A DNA stretch of 64,000 nt from Paenibacillus paeoniae (GTDB lineage Bacteria; Bacillota; Bacilli; Paenibacillales; Paenibacillaceae): the NCBI RefSeq assembly GCF_003388735.1, contig NZ_QUBQ01000002.1:744001-808000 (forward strand). Reading direction: 5' to 3'. How positions within the stretch are numbered: position 1 is the stretch's first letter; each line of letters starts with the position of its first letter. Positions 15,954 to 24,925 of the stretch are shown piece by piece. The position numbers were made by a program, and so were the translations under genes. A model generated the notes under the pieces. The model had not been told where the DNA came from. It did not search any database and saw nothing but the letters and a program-made list of their open reading frames with translations.

Positions 15954-17075
15954 ATGTCCAAGAATCGCACATCGCACTCATCTCTTCTTATTCTGTTTGT
16001 CGCCTTAACCTTGCTGCTCGCCGCTTGCGGAGGGGGCAACAAACCAGCCGCAGCCCCTTCGCCGCAGCCCTCGGCTTCGCCTGCTCCCACTGCGGAAGGA
16101 ACACCTGCCGCCACAATCGAGCCGTCCGAGCCGCCTGCGCCGGCGCTGGAAACGACCAGCTTATCCATCGGGTCAGCACGCGATACACAATTGTCACCGC
16201 TTATTGTTATTGCGCTTGAGGAAGGCTACTTCAAAGAGGAAGGGCTGGAGGTCAAGCTTGAGCTGTTCCCGGCCGGTCCTGATGTGACCGCAGCACTAGG
16301 CTCGAAGAGCATCCAGCTTGGCTCATCCGGCGACATTCCCCCGATTATCGCCAAGGCGTCCGGCCTTCCAATCACCATCATCGCTCAACAGGCCGACATA
16401 TCCGGCGTGCAAACGCTGGTCGTCAATCCCGACAAGATCAAAACGCCAAGCGATTTGAACGGGAAAAAGGTCGCCTACGTGCCAGGCACAGTATCTGAAG
16501 CGTTCTTCCTGCGCATTGTCGAGAAATACGGCCTTGATGCGAAATCGATTGAACCGTTCAAAATCGGCCCGACGGAGCTGGTTCCCGCTTTCCAGGCAGG
16601 CAATATCGACGCATTTGCTATCTGGCAGCCTGTTGCCCTGAACGGCGTCAAAAACGGTGGCGTCGCACTTCTGACTGGCAGGGAATCTCATGTCCCTGGC
16701 GAGGAAGGGCCTCAGCAGTTGATCAACTCCTACTCCATTCTGGTCGGCCATAACGACTTCGTGGACAAACATCCGGAGACGGTCAAAGCGGTGCTGCGAG
16801 CGCTCAACAAATCCGTCGCCTTTATTAAATCGAACCCTGACGGGGCTTCCGCCCATATCGGCAAGACATTAGGCCAAGAAGCGGCCGATATTAAAACCTT
16901 GATCGCGCTCAACCAATACGCGCTCGATCTGACGCCTGAGCTGGTCGGCGCCTTGGAGAGCATCTCCAAGTTTCTGCTGGACAACGAGAAGATTAAAGAA
17001 GTGCCGGATTTCAAAACGTTTATTAACTCAACCTATTTGAAAGCCGTAGCTTCGGAACTGGTTACGATTCCTTAA
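15954..17075 (+). CDS. ABC transporter substrate-binding lipoprotein, SsuA/NMT1 type
   Basis: 373 residues. Signal peptide with lipobox LLAAC-GGG, a long Pro/Ala/Ser linker (about 25-60), then the two-lobe NMT1/SsuA-like fold: SIGSARDTQLSPLIVIALEEGYFKEEGLEVKLE, GKKVAYVPGTVSEAFFLRIVEKYG, AFQAGNIDAFAIWQPV. These proteins bind alkane sulfonates, taurine, nitrate or pyrimidine precursors. The island context (flavin monooxygenases, FMN reductase) favours an organosulfur compound, by inference only. GGAGG precedes the ATG at 15954. Confidence 0.9.
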   Translation: MSKNRTSHSSLLILFVALTLLLAACGGGNKPAAAPSPQPSASPAPTAEGTPAATIEPSEPPAPALETTSLSIGSARDTQLSPLIVIALEEGYFKEEGLEVKLELFPAGPDVTAALGSKSIQLGSSGDIPPIIAKASGLPITIIAQQADISGVQTLVVNPDKIKTPSDLNGKKVAYVPGTVSEAFFLRIVEKYGLDAKSIEPFKIGPTELVPAFQAGNIDAFAIWQPVALNGVKNGGVALLTGRESHVPGEEGPQQLINSYSILVGHNDFVDKHPETVKAVLRALNKSVAFIKSNPDGASAHIGKTLGQEAADIKTLIALNQYALDLTPELVGALESISKFLLDNEKIKEVPDFKTFINSTYLKAVASELVTIP

Positions 17076-17090
17076 GCGGCGGCCCAAACA

Positions 17091-17135
17091 AAGAACCTTC
17101 ACCGCTGCCTCATAGGCAGAGTTGAAGGTTCTTTT
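17091..17135. terminator. Terminator between convergent operons
   Basis: AAGAACCTTCA/TGAAGGTTCTT stem (11 perfect pairs) with an inner GCCT/AGGC helix, followed by TT on the plus strand and TTGTTT on the minus strand. It probably serves both the ABC operon and the bicupin operon. Confidence 0.8.
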
Positions 17136-17176
17136 CAATGATGAAGATTATTGCATGCGATAGACATGTCCTAGTC

Positions 17177-17998
17177 TTATGCTGGATCGACAACTTCCGG
17201 AGACACTCCGGCAAAGGTATAGAAGCTTGCGTCGAACGGCGTTGGCCCGCCTGTCGTTACGAATCTTGCCGCTCCTTCACCCGTATAGAGATTACGCGTA
17301 CCGTGGAAGATGCCCTGCGGCACATACAGCAAATCGCCCGCTTCGAACGGATGCCATTCTCCGTTCAAATGAATCTCACCTCTGCCCTCCACGCCGATGA
17401 ACAACTCGCTGGAATGCGGATGCTGGTGAACGGCAAAACTCTGTCCCGGTTCCTGTATGCCGCAATGCAGCGATAGTCTGGCGCTGCCGGTGCCCGGCCA
17501 GAATAAGAAGTTCATATTGGCCGGATTGGTGATCGTTTGCGAAGGATCGTTGCCCGTGAAGCCCTTGAGCTGGGTTTCGTCGTTGTACAGATGATTGAAC
17601 AATCGTGGCTTCGAGGCGACTGGCGACCCTTCCGGCAGGACCGACTGCCAAATGTACAGCGTAATCTCCTCCCCCTTGTCCGCCTTCACCTCATAATCGG
17701 CGCCGGATGGGGCATACAGCGCAGAGGAAGGCTCCAGGTCGCTCGTCTCATCGCCTACGCGCGCGCTGCCCTGCCCTTTCCATATGACGCCTACTACTTC
17801 CTGGGCCTTGCCTTTCTCGCAGCTGCTCCAGACGCCACCGGGCTTGATGCGAACGACCAGCCCTTTGACTAACGCCGCCCCCTTTTCTTCGCTTACTGGA
17901 ATGGCGACCAGCAATTGGCCCCGATCCTCCCAATTCAATTCCGACCATCTGATGACCGCGCCGGTTGTTAACGGTTTTGCCGCAGTTGTCATTGTCAT
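17177..17998 (-). CDS. Bicupin protein, ureidoglycine aminohydrolase-like
   Basis: 273-residue cytoplasmic protein of two cupin domains. The second (about 190-260) holds a full metal site: HQHPHSSELFIGVEGRGEI, then PQGIFHGTRN (two His, Glu, His). The first is degenerate. Length and layout recall (S)-ureidoglycine aminohydrolase (AllE) and other bicupins of ureide breakdown, and the allantoinase-like gene directly upstream fits. The real substrate is not established. The ATG at 17998 follows GGAGGA. Last gene of the asnB-led operon. Confidence 0.7.
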   Translation of the reverse strand: MTMTTAAKPLTTGAVIRWSELNWEDRGQLLVAIPVSEEKGAALVKGLVVRIKPGGVWSSCEKGKAQEVVGVIWKGQGSARVGDETSDLEPSSALYAPSGADYEVKADKGEEITLYIWQSVLPEGSPVASKPRLFNHLYNDETQLKGFTGNDPSQTITNPANMNFLFWPGTGSARLSLHCGIQEPGQSFAVHQHPHSSELFIGVEGRGEIHLNGEWHPFEAGDLLYVPQGIFHGTRNLYTGEGAARFVTTGGPTPFDASFYTFAGVSPEVVDPA

Positions 17999-18017
17999 TC
18001 CTCCTCCATAATGATGG

Positions 18018-19436
18018 TTACGCCAATACACGATAAGGGCTTCCCGCCGTTCGCTGGAAGACATCCGCCAACTCCCGCCGAAGGGTGATTCGTTGCCCGA
18101 TTTCCTCGCCAAACTGTCCTCTGTCGTACACCACTTGTCCTCTTACAATCGTCACCAGCGCTTCTCCCTCAAGCTCAAGCCCTTCATAAGCCGACCAGCC
18201 GCTGGCTGACAACACGCGATCTCCGGTTAGCGTCCACTTCTTCTCGTCGTCTATGATCAGCAGGTCGGCATCAAGACCCGCTTCGATGCTCCCCTTCCGA
18301 TGATCGAGACCGAATCGGACGGCAGGCCCAGCGGCAAGCAATCTCGCTACGGCAAGCAATCTCTCTTCTCTCGTCAACTCGGGAAGATGACGCTTCAGTC
18401 CCGTCAGCAGCGCGGGCAATAGCTCCTGTACACCCGGCAGGCCGGGCGGTGCATCATGAAATTCAAAGCTCTTCTCCTCGCTGGAATGAGGCGCATGATC
18501 GCTCCCTACTGCCGTCAGCGTGCCGCGAACGATAGACTGCCACAGCCTGTCCCGATCGCGCGGCTCCCGGATGGCGGGACTGAGCTTAACCTTCGTGCCC
18601 AGCGGCTGGGCGCTTGCATGATCGAACCATAATTGATGCGCGGTCGTCTCGTACGTGACGGGATACCCCCCTGCCGAAGCAGCGTCCAGCAGATCTGCTT
18701 CCTCCGCCGACGATACATGCAGCACATGTACAGAAGTGCCATACTTGCGGACGAGCCGGAGCGCTCGCGCAACCGCCGCAATGGCTCCAATGCGCGGGTA
18801 TGCCGCTTCATAATCCGTTAGATTAGCAGGTTCGCCGCGTGATTGGCGAAACAGCCGCAGCACAAAATCATCCTCTGCATGCAGCGTCAATAGAATGGAT
18901 TTGTCCGCTGCCAGTCGGAAAATATAATCCAGCTCCGCTTCATCGTCAATAATGTGTTTGGCGGTGCGATGGCCGGTAAGGAAAAGCTTAATGCTAGCCG
19001 CTTCCCCGCGAGTCAGTGCCTGAAGCGCTCCTGCCTTCCCCGGTGCAACGCCGATATGAAAGCCATAATCGACATAGGACTGTCCGTGCACCAGCGCCGC
19101 TTTTTGCCGCAGTCTGTCCACCGTGTCCGTATACGGATTCGTATTGGGCATATCCAGCACCGTCGTTACTCCTCCAGCTGCTGCAGCCTTCGAGGCTGAA
19201 TGCCAATTCTCCTTATGCTCGTATCCCGGCGTCCGGAAGTGAACATGCGAATCAATCAGTCCCGGCAGTACATATCGCCCTTCTGCATCGATCACAAGCT
19301 CCGCAGCCGCTGCTTCATTCTGATGCAGCAGCTTCGCAATCTTCCCGTCCTGAATAGCGATCCCGCCGTTCAAAATGCGATCACGATAGACGATGCGGGC
19401 GTTCGCAATGACAAGATCATACGCCGCCCCACTCAT
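18018..19436 (-). CDS. Dihydroorotase/allantoinase-family amidohydrolase
   Basis: 472-residue cyclic-amide hydrolase of the hydantoinase/allantoinase/dihydroorotase superfamily. The binuclear metal site is complete: HVH (SHVHFRTPGYEHKENW, about 63-80), the Lys to be carboxylated (SIKLFLTGH, about 153), His in LTLHAEDD, His in VLHVSS, and Asp in AVGSDHAPHS. It should open a five- or six-membered cyclic amide or ureide. Allantoinase is the nearest reading, but the family is broad. The start overlaps the stop of the upstream flavoprotein gene by four bases (ATGA). Confidence 0.85.
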   Translation of the reverse strand: MSGAAYDLVIANARIVYRDRILNGGIAIQDGKIAKLLHQNEAAAAELVIDAEGRYVLPGLIDSHVHFRTPGYEHKENWHSASKAAAAGGVTTVLDMPNTNPYTDTVDRLRQKAALVHGQSYVDYGFHIGVAPGKAGALQALTRGEAASIKLFLTGHRTAKHIIDDEAELDYIFRLAADKSILLTLHAEDDFVLRLFRQSRGEPANLTDYEAAYPRIGAIAAVARALRLVRKYGTSVHVLHVSSAEEADLLDAASAGGYPVTYETTAHQLWFDHASAQPLGTKVKLSPAIREPRDRDRLWQSIVRGTLTAVGSDHAPHSSEEKSFEFHDAPPGLPGVQELLPALLTGLKRHLPELTREERLLAVARLLAAGPAVRFGLDHRKGSIEAGLDADLLIIDDEKKWTLTGDRVLSASGWSAYEGLELEGEALVTIVRGQVVYDRGQFGEEIGQRITLRRELADVFQRTAGSPYRVLA

Positions 19437-20542
19437 GAGATCAGCTCCCTTCCGATAATTTCCCGGGCCAGCCGGTTCACGGGCCCCATCAGCGAGACAG
19501 CTCTGGCGTCGCGCAGCAAACGCTCGATTTTCTTCCCCCGCACATAACCTGAGCCGCCGACAATTTGCTGCGCTTCACGGACGATCCTTTCGCTGAATTC
19601 CGATGCGAAGATTTTAGACTGGTAGGCAATCTGGCTAAGCCGGTCGCCCCCTTCCTTCGCCGCGACCTTCTCCACCAGTGCGCGCACCGCTTCTAGCTGC
19701 ATATGCAGCTCGGACAATGCCGCTTGCAGCAACGGATTGCCCTGCTGCCCTCTTGCAAGCACTTGCTCCAGCGCCAGTCTATAGGCCGCTTCGCTAATGC
19801 CAAGCGACACGGAACCCAGCGTCAGTCCGCATTCCCGAATGCCGTTAATGACGGTCGGCGCTCCTCCCAGTGGCCCGATTAACTGTTCACTGGCTACTTC
19901 ACATTGATGCAGGTTAATAAAGCCGGTCGAGGAGCCCCGCATCCCGGACAAATTCGTATCTGCATCAGCGGTAATCCCTTGCGTCGTCTCAATTAGAAAA
20001 AAAGATTGACCCGAATTGCCGTACAGCGAACCGCTGTCACCCGTCCCCGTCTGGACAAGCACCAGATACAAGTCAGCCAGCCCAGCCCCGGTCGTGAACG
20101 ACTTCACGCCTTTAATGATCCAATTGCCGTTCGCAGTTCGATCTGCCATTGTCGAAATATTCTGTTTATTAGCTCCAGCACCAGTCTCCGACCAAGCCGA
20201 TGCAGCCAGCCATTGTCCATTCGCGAGTTTTGGCAAATAATCGCTTCTTTGCTTGAGACTGCCCCATTCCAGAATCCGGGATACGACCGAAAAATGCTGA
20301 AAGACGATAATAGCGATCGAAGGATCTGCCTCTGCAATCGAAGCGATTAATCTTCCTGCAAATAAGGAATCGTAGCCAAGACCTCCATATTCCTCCGGCA
20401 CCAGGCTGCCGAGCAACCCCGATGCCTTAAGCGCGTCAAGCGACCCTTGCTGTGTTCGGCCCGTCTCGTCCGCAAGAGCGGCAAAACGGTCCAACTCCTC
20501 CAGCAACGTCTCTATGCGTATACCTTGCGTTGCCACTCCCAT
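19433..20542 (-). CDS. Acyl-CoA-dehydrogenase-fold flavoprotein, catalytic Glu not found
   Basis: 369 residues with all three ACAD domains: N-terminal helices (LLGSLVPEEYGGLGYDS), the beta domain with FAD contacts (SAWSETGAGAN, IKGVKSFTTGAG) and C-terminal helices (AQQIVGGSGYVRGKKIERLLRDAR). Where true dehydrogenases carry the catalytic Glu (YEGTSE), this protein reads SLMGPVNRL, so the base looks absent. The same fold without that Glu occurs in flavin-dependent monooxygenases such as DszC. A role in oxidising a sulfur or nitrogen compound is therefore plausible. It overlaps the PrpF-like gene upstream by 31 bases. Confidence 0.82.
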   Translation of the reverse strand: MGVATQGIRIETLLEELDRFAALADETGRTQQGSLDALKASGLLGSLVPEEYGGLGYDSLFAGRLIASIAEADPSIAIIVFQHFSVVSRILEWGSLKQRSDYLPKLANGQWLAASAWSETGAGANKQNISTMADRTANGNWIIKGVKSFTTGAGLADLYLVLVQTGTGDSGSLYGNSGQSFFLIETTQGITADADTNLSGMRGSSTGFINLHQCEVASEQLIGPLGGAPTVINGIRECGLTLGSVSLGISEAAYRLALEQVLARGQQGNPLLQAALSELHMQLEAVRALVEKVAAKEGGDRLSQIAYQSKIFASEFSERIVREAQQIVGGSGYVRGKKIERLLRDARAVSLMGPVNRLAREIIGRELIS

Positions 20543-21555
20543 TCGTAAGTTGCTCCTTTCTTAAAAGGTAACGCTCCCAGCAGACGCACGTTCTTTTCAG
20601 AAATGCTGCTGTACAGTAAATCATCCGAGAGCTTGCCGCCTGTCGTAGCGGTCGAGATATAGGTGGTCCCGCCTTTCGTATTCACTCTTAAACGGTATCC
20701 TGCAGCTAGCGTGTCCCCAATCAGCCTATGAACGACGGTGCCCTCTATCGCTGCGGCTGCGCCAATGCATGCCGCGCCTGTAAGCGCAATTGTGGGATGC
20801 CAGGACGGAATCGAAATCGCTCTGAACGCAATCGTCCCCGGTTCATAGCTGGCGATAGCTGCCGCCTTCGGAAAGACACCATCCGGATTCCATCCCAGCA
20901 GCTGCGCTGCTGCCCGGCGAATGGCATTCAGCCGCACCAGCGTGTCCTCCCCTGCCCCAAACAACGCCTGTTCTGTATGGATATCCAGCTCCGAGGCATT
21001 CACAAACATATACGGATTGCCAGAGGAGACAAGCGATATGTCATACTCTCCGAATTCCGTAGCAAGCCGATCCCTCAGTGCGCCGGATGGCAGCAGACTA
21101 GCGAGTGACGTGCCGCCTTCCACGATGAAGTGTGCCGTGCAATTCATGCCGGAACGCACTGCATGATCCACTTCACAGACGAGAGAGTCCCCGACATTCT
21201 CCACATAGACCCGAACACGGAGTCCCGGGCTTGCGCTCGGCAACCAGCCCCACTTCATCGCAACTTGTATGGCAGCCAGTATGGAATGCCCGCAGCTTCC
21301 AGAATAATCGAACGTTACCGGATTGCCCGGCACAAGCTGAAAAAACAAATAGTTTAAGTCGTACATGGGATGCTTGGACGGCCGGATGACGACAAATTTG
21401 GAGATCAGGCCATACGGCCTCTCCTCATGATCCAGATCGTCATTAATTCCCCTTAAGATTGGAATGATGGCATCAGGCGAAGCAGGCAACTCCGTTCCAT
21501 CAATAATGATGGATGAAGACACACTCCCTTCGGCATGTGCCAAATACGTTTGCAT
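20512..21555 (-). CDS. PrpF-family isomerase-like protein
   Basis: 347-residue cytoplasmic protein of the PrpF (methylaconitate isomerase) branch of the DapF fold. Markers are DYSGSCGHSILAAIQVAMKWGWL near the first active-site Cys region, SSGNPYMFVNASELDI, and LTGAACIGAAAAIEGTVVHRL. PrpF members shift double bonds in unsaturated polycarboxylates. Here the partner enzymes are different, so the substrate is unknown. The ATG at 21555 begins six bases after the asnB stop, with GAGGGGTGA overlapping that stop. Confidence 0.72.
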   Translation of the reverse strand: MQTYLAHAEGSVSSSIIIDGTELPASPDAIIPILRGINDDLDHEERPYGLISKFVVIRPSKHPMYDLNYLFFQLVPGNPVTFDYSGSCGHSILAAIQVAMKWGWLPSASPGLRVRVYVENVGDSLVCEVDHAVRSGMNCTAHFIVEGGTSLASLLPSGALRDRLATEFGEYDISLVSSGNPYMFVNASELDIHTEQALFGAGEDTLVRLNAIRRAAAQLLGWNPDGVFPKAAAIASYEPGTIAFRAISIPSWHPTIALTGAACIGAAAAIEGTVVHRLIGDTLAAGYRLRVNTKGGTTYISTATTGGKLSDDLLYSSISEKNVRLLGALPFKKGATYEWEWQRKVYA

Positions 21556-21560
21556 GTGAA

Positions 21561-23375
21561 TCACCCCTCAAACTGATATTGTTTGGAAGCACCGATATGA
21601 ACGTTGTATTGACTAATCCATAACTGGAATATGACGAGCGACCAGAGCGTCAATGCCGTCTTGCCATCAGGCTGCGTCGCCTGTTTGTGCAGCAGCTTCT
21701 CTACCGCTGCGGGGTTGAACAGATTGTGCCTGCGCAGCGTATCCCCATCAAGCACCCGCTTCACCGCCTCGTACAGCGGTAGTCCTTTGCGCATCATGGC
21801 ATCAATGGGAAGGGTGAAGGGCTGCTTCTTCCGGTTCAGAATCGACTCCGGCAGTTGACCTTCCGCTGCTCGATACAGCAGACGCTTCACCTTGCCTTCC
21901 CCAATTCGCCAGTCGACGGGCAGCTTGCCCGCCAAGTCCAGAATGCGCGGCTGGCAATAAGGCACTCTCACTTCAACGGAATGCGCCATGCTGAGATGAT
22001 CAACGCGCCTTAAGTGATACGAAGGCAGCCGGTATTCCCGCTCGAAGTCCAGGATAGCATCCAGTCGTCCCTTCCGGTGATGGGCCGTACGCAGACTATC
22101 CGCAATCTGATCCCCGATAGAGCCGTTATCGTGAATAAAGGCACGGTAATCATCGCTGTACAACTCGTTGCGCAGCTCCGGTGAAGCGACGCCCAGCGCG
22201 TTCACATAAGGCTTAATCCAATCGTCTGCCGCCTCGAACGCCTCCAGGAAGCGGTCGTAGCCGGCGAACATCTCGTCGGCGCCGTCGCCGGAGATCGTGA
22301 CCTTGAAGCCTGCTTGATGAATCGCTTCGAACAGGGCGTAGCTGCTCAGCGTAATAGGATCGGCATTGGGCTGCCCTAGCCGCTCCGCCACAAGCGGCAG
22401 CAGCCTCTCGAAGTCACGCGGATCAACCAGCACCTCATGATGTGTTGTTCCGTATCGCTCGGAAACTTCTCTGGCGTATATCTTCTCATCCAGCGGCCAG
22501 TCGCCAACGTAGGATAAATTAAAGGAATGAATGCCAGCTTGTCTCCTGCTTGCCAGTGCGGTCACAAGGCTTGAATCCAGTCCGCCGCTATTGATCGTCG
22601 ATACGGGAACATCGGCAAGCAGCAACGCCCTCACTTCGTAATCAAGCTGCTCCCTCAGCGATGAAGCAGCGGCAGCAGGATCATCGCCCAGCGATTCCGA
22701 TGCCAGCAGTGTTTTCCAGCGGCGAAGGGAAGGCCGCTCTCCCAACCTGGCTTGCAGCAGTGACGAAGGCGGTAGCGCATAGACGCCGTCGAACAGCGTC
22801 CGCTCGCCGAACACAACCTTTGTCGTCAAATAAAAGTCCACTCCCGGCAGCCACAGGCTCGAAGGAACACGCCCAAATGCCAGCAAGGACGGCAGCTCCG
22901 ACGAGAAATACAGCGTTTCATTCCTTTCATCCCAATAGTAATACAAGGATTTAATGCCAGACGGATCCGTCGCCAAGGTCAGTGTGGTCTTTTCCCGCAA
23001 ATCGATGACCGCAATGGCAAACATGCCGTCCAGGTAGCGGACAAAATCCAGCCCGTATTCCGCATACAGAGCGGGCAAAATCGAACCGTCACAATGGTCC
23101 CTGAACGTGTAGCCTTTCGCTTCAAGCTTGTTCCTAAGCTCACGATGGTTATAGATTTCACCATTCAATACGATACGTATGGATTCGCCCAGGCTATACG
23201 GCTGTTCGCCTCCATCAAGCCCGACAATTGCAAGCCGGTTGTTGCCGATCGCCCAGTTTCTCTCCGCCAATACCGACTGCTGATCGGGTCCGCCTGCCAG
23301 TTGCAAATCGGAGACCGCCTTCAATCGCCCCGGATCGACGTCATCATTACCGATATACCCGAATATTCGGCACAT
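21561..23375 (-). CDS. asnB: Glutamine-hydrolysing asparagine synthetase-family amidotransferase
   Basis: 604 residues. The N-terminal class II glutaminase (about 1-215) begins MCRIFGYIG with the nucleophile Cys right after Met. The synthetase domain carries the pyrophosphate loop SGGLDSSLV (about 265). It makes an amide from a carboxylate, ATP and glutamine; asparagine is the known product of the family. Two ATG codons stand side by side. The second (23375) is preferred because it puts Cys at position 1 after Met removal. It heads a five-gene operon unrelated to asparagine metabolism, so its acceptor may be another acid. It lies under island operator 2. Confidence 0.85.
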   Translation of the reverse strand: MCRIFGYIGNDDVDPGRLKAVSDLQLAGGPDQQSVLAERNWAIGNNRLAIVGLDGGEQPYSLGESIRIVLNGEIYNHRELRNKLEAKGYTFRDHCDGSILPALYAEYGLDFVRYLDGMFAIAVIDLREKTTLTLATDPSGIKSLYYYWDERNETLYFSSELPSLLAFGRVPSSLWLPGVDFYLTTKVVFGERTLFDGVYALPPSSLLQARLGERPSLRRWKTLLASESLGDDPAAAASSLREQLDYEVRALLLADVPVSTINSGGLDSSLVTALASRRQAGIHSFNLSYVGDWPLDEKIYAREVSERYGTTHHEVLVDPRDFERLLPLVAERLGQPNADPITLSSYALFEAIHQAGFKVTISGDGADEMFAGYDRFLEAFEAADDWIKPYVNALGVASPELRNELYSDDYRAFIHDNGSIGDQIADSLRTAHHRKGRLDAILDFEREYRLPSYHLRRVDHLSMAHSVEVRVPYCQPRILDLAGKLPVDWRIGEGKVKRLLYRAAEGQLPESILNRKKQPFTLPIDAMMRKGLPLYEAVKRVLDGDTLRRHNLFNPAAVEKLLHKQATQPDGKTALTLWSLVIFQLWISQYNVHIGASKQYQFEG

Positions 23376-23579
23376 CATTTACCACTCCCTATCTGCTTTA
23401 TCCACTCCAATCTATCAATTCGGGCTTCACCCCCTTTCTCATATAAAACTTCACAAAATGTTAATAATTAGTCATTTTCCCAAGAAGGTTTTGTAATTAG
23501 ACTGTACTCCCCCTCTTCCCGAGCCGTCCAATATTACTTATCCAATCAATCGCATTACGAGAAAGCTATCATTCCGACA
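23376..23579. other. Leader of the asnB operon
   Basis: Contains island operator/promoter 2 at 23501-23546 and an untranslated leader of about 120 bases. I see no terminator for the dioxygenase-like gene upstream, so read-through is possible. Confidence 0.5.
23501..23546 (-). promoter_or_regulatory. Island operator/promoter 2 (asnB operon)
   Basis: On the minus strand ATT-N10-TATTGGA, 20 bases, -10 TACAGT. Same geometry as the other island promoters, and no consensus -35. Confidence 0.68.
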
Positions 23580-24110
23580 TTAAGTGACATCATAGGTCGG
23601 ATCTTCTACCTTATAAGTGATCGACGAGGCTTCGCCTTCGAACAATCGGACAACGATGAATTGCGGTCGCTCTGACAAGCGGAAGGCATGTGGCCTCCGG
23701 GCAGGCACCACAACGACGTCGCCGGGCAATGCCTTCAGCTCGAAGTAGCCCGTGTCCCCCTCCCCTTTAATCGTAAAAATGCCTCCTCCTCCCAGCACGA
23801 TCCTCACTTCATCATCCAGATGATAATGCAGCGAGCCGAACTTCTGCAGCATATCGGGAGTCTGCTCCGACAAGATCACAATATCCCACTGCTTGTAGCC
23901 CCTTCGCTTCGCGAAATCCGCTATCGAATCTTCATAGATGCGCAGTAGCTCCGCCTTTTCCTCCCCCGACAACAACAGCTGATCCTCATAGGACAACGGG
24001 GTGAGGCTCTTCTCCCATCTCTCGTAATAGACGCCTTGCTCTTCAAGGAAAGGGCGCAGCAGAGAATCCCTTACCTTCTCCGAAACGCCGCGTATTCGCA
24101 ATTCAGCCAT
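23580..24110 (-). CDS. Acireductone dioxygenase (ARD)-like cupin
   Basis: 176 residues, the usual ARD length. The single-cupin metal site is complete: LHYHLDDEVRIVLGGGGIF (His, His, Glu) and VVVPARRPHAF (His). In methionine salvage ARD (MtnD) splits acireductone with O2; none of the other salvage genes is nearby, so the substrate could differ. The ATG at 24110 follows GGAGGAATTAC. A conventional promoter (TTGACA, 18 bases, TATGAT) lies upstream, not the island element. Confidence 0.8.
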   Translation of the reverse strand: MAELRIRGVSEKVRDSLLRPFLEEQGVYYERWEKSLTPLSYEDQLLLSGEEKAELLRIYEDSIADFAKRRGYKQWDIVILSEQTPDMLQKFGSLHYHLDDEVRIVLGGGGIFTIKGEGDTGYFELKALPGDVVVVPARRPHAFRLSERPQFIVVRLFEGEASSITYKVEDPTYDVT

Positions 24111-24234
24111 GTAATTCCTCCTTTTCCAATATGAATTGTCAATTATCATAAAGGGGAATAATTGATTCTGTCAATCAAAAATATAAACGATAGTTTGGGA
24201 GCAATATGCTCATAATCTGCGGTCTATCAAACCT

Positions 24235-24280
24235 ATTGTGATTTTGGTATTGGAAGTTATTTTCATTCGCTCGTTATAAT
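24235..24280 (+). promoter_or_regulatory. Island operator/promoter 3 (FMN reductase operon)
   Basis: ATT-N10-TATTGGA (with TTTTGG before it), exactly 20 bases, then TATAAT. The block TTTTGGTATTGGA is identical to that at 30887-30899, with the same distance to TATAAT. Confidence 0.78.
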
Positions 24281-24343
24281 ACTAATAAACCCGGAATAGG
24301 TGGTTTTAGAGGACAACTAATCTTGATATGGAGCGTGTAAAAA

Positions 24344-24886
24344 ATGAGTAAAAATGTTTTGTTCATTAGCGGAAGCCCTCGCGCCGGAGCCAATACCAAA
24401 GCCGTTGTCAATGTCGTGTACCGTTTGCTGAGGGATAAGCAAGGCAACTCCCAACTGCTGGATCTTCACCGCCATGTACTGCCGCTGTTCAACGGCGATC
24501 CTGCCCAGCAGGAGCTGGATACTGTCGTGCAGCTCCGGAAGCTTGCCAAAGAGGCCGACGCTTTCTTTATCGTGACGCCGGAGTATCATAACGGCATTAG
24601 CGGCGCGCTGAAAAACGCGCTGGACTTCCTGAACAGCGACTACTTCCAAGGCAAGCCGGTGGCCATTGCGGCCGCAGCCGGGGGCGGTAAAGGCGGCATC
24701 AATGCGCTGAACAACCTGCGCCTTGTTCTGCGCGGCGTTCAGGCAAACGTACTGTCCACTCAATACGTCGCCGACCCGAATCAAATCGACCAGCACGGCA
24801 TCTTTATCGACGAAGCCGGGGTTCAGGCGCTTCAGGCGCTTGTCCTTGACCTGGCATCCGCACTGAAGACGGAAGCGAGTGTATGA
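24344..24886 (+). CDS. NAD(P)H-dependent FMN reductase
   Basis: 180-residue flavodoxin-fold reductase. The FMN phosphate loop is FISGSPRAGANTKAVV (about 6-21), and TPEYHNGISGALKNALDFL (about 80-98) is the family signature. Such enzymes (SsuE, YwqN and relatives) supply reduced FMN to two-component monooxygenases. This fits the luciferase-like and ACAD-like flavoproteins of the island. First gene of an operon with the NCS2 permease and two DsbA-like proteins, under island operator 3. Confidence 0.9.
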   Translation: MSKNVLFISGSPRAGANTKAVVNVVYRLLRDKQGNSQLLDLHRHVLPLFNGDPAQQELDTVVQLRKLAKEADAFFIVTPEYHNGISGALKNALDFLNSDYFQGKPVAIAAAAGGGKGGINALNNLRLVLRGVQANVLSTQYVADPNQIDQHGIFIDEAGVQALQALVLDLASALKTEASV

Positions 24887-24925
24887 GCACGGCCGCCAAT
24901 TGCCCCATAAAGGAGCTCATGGCCC

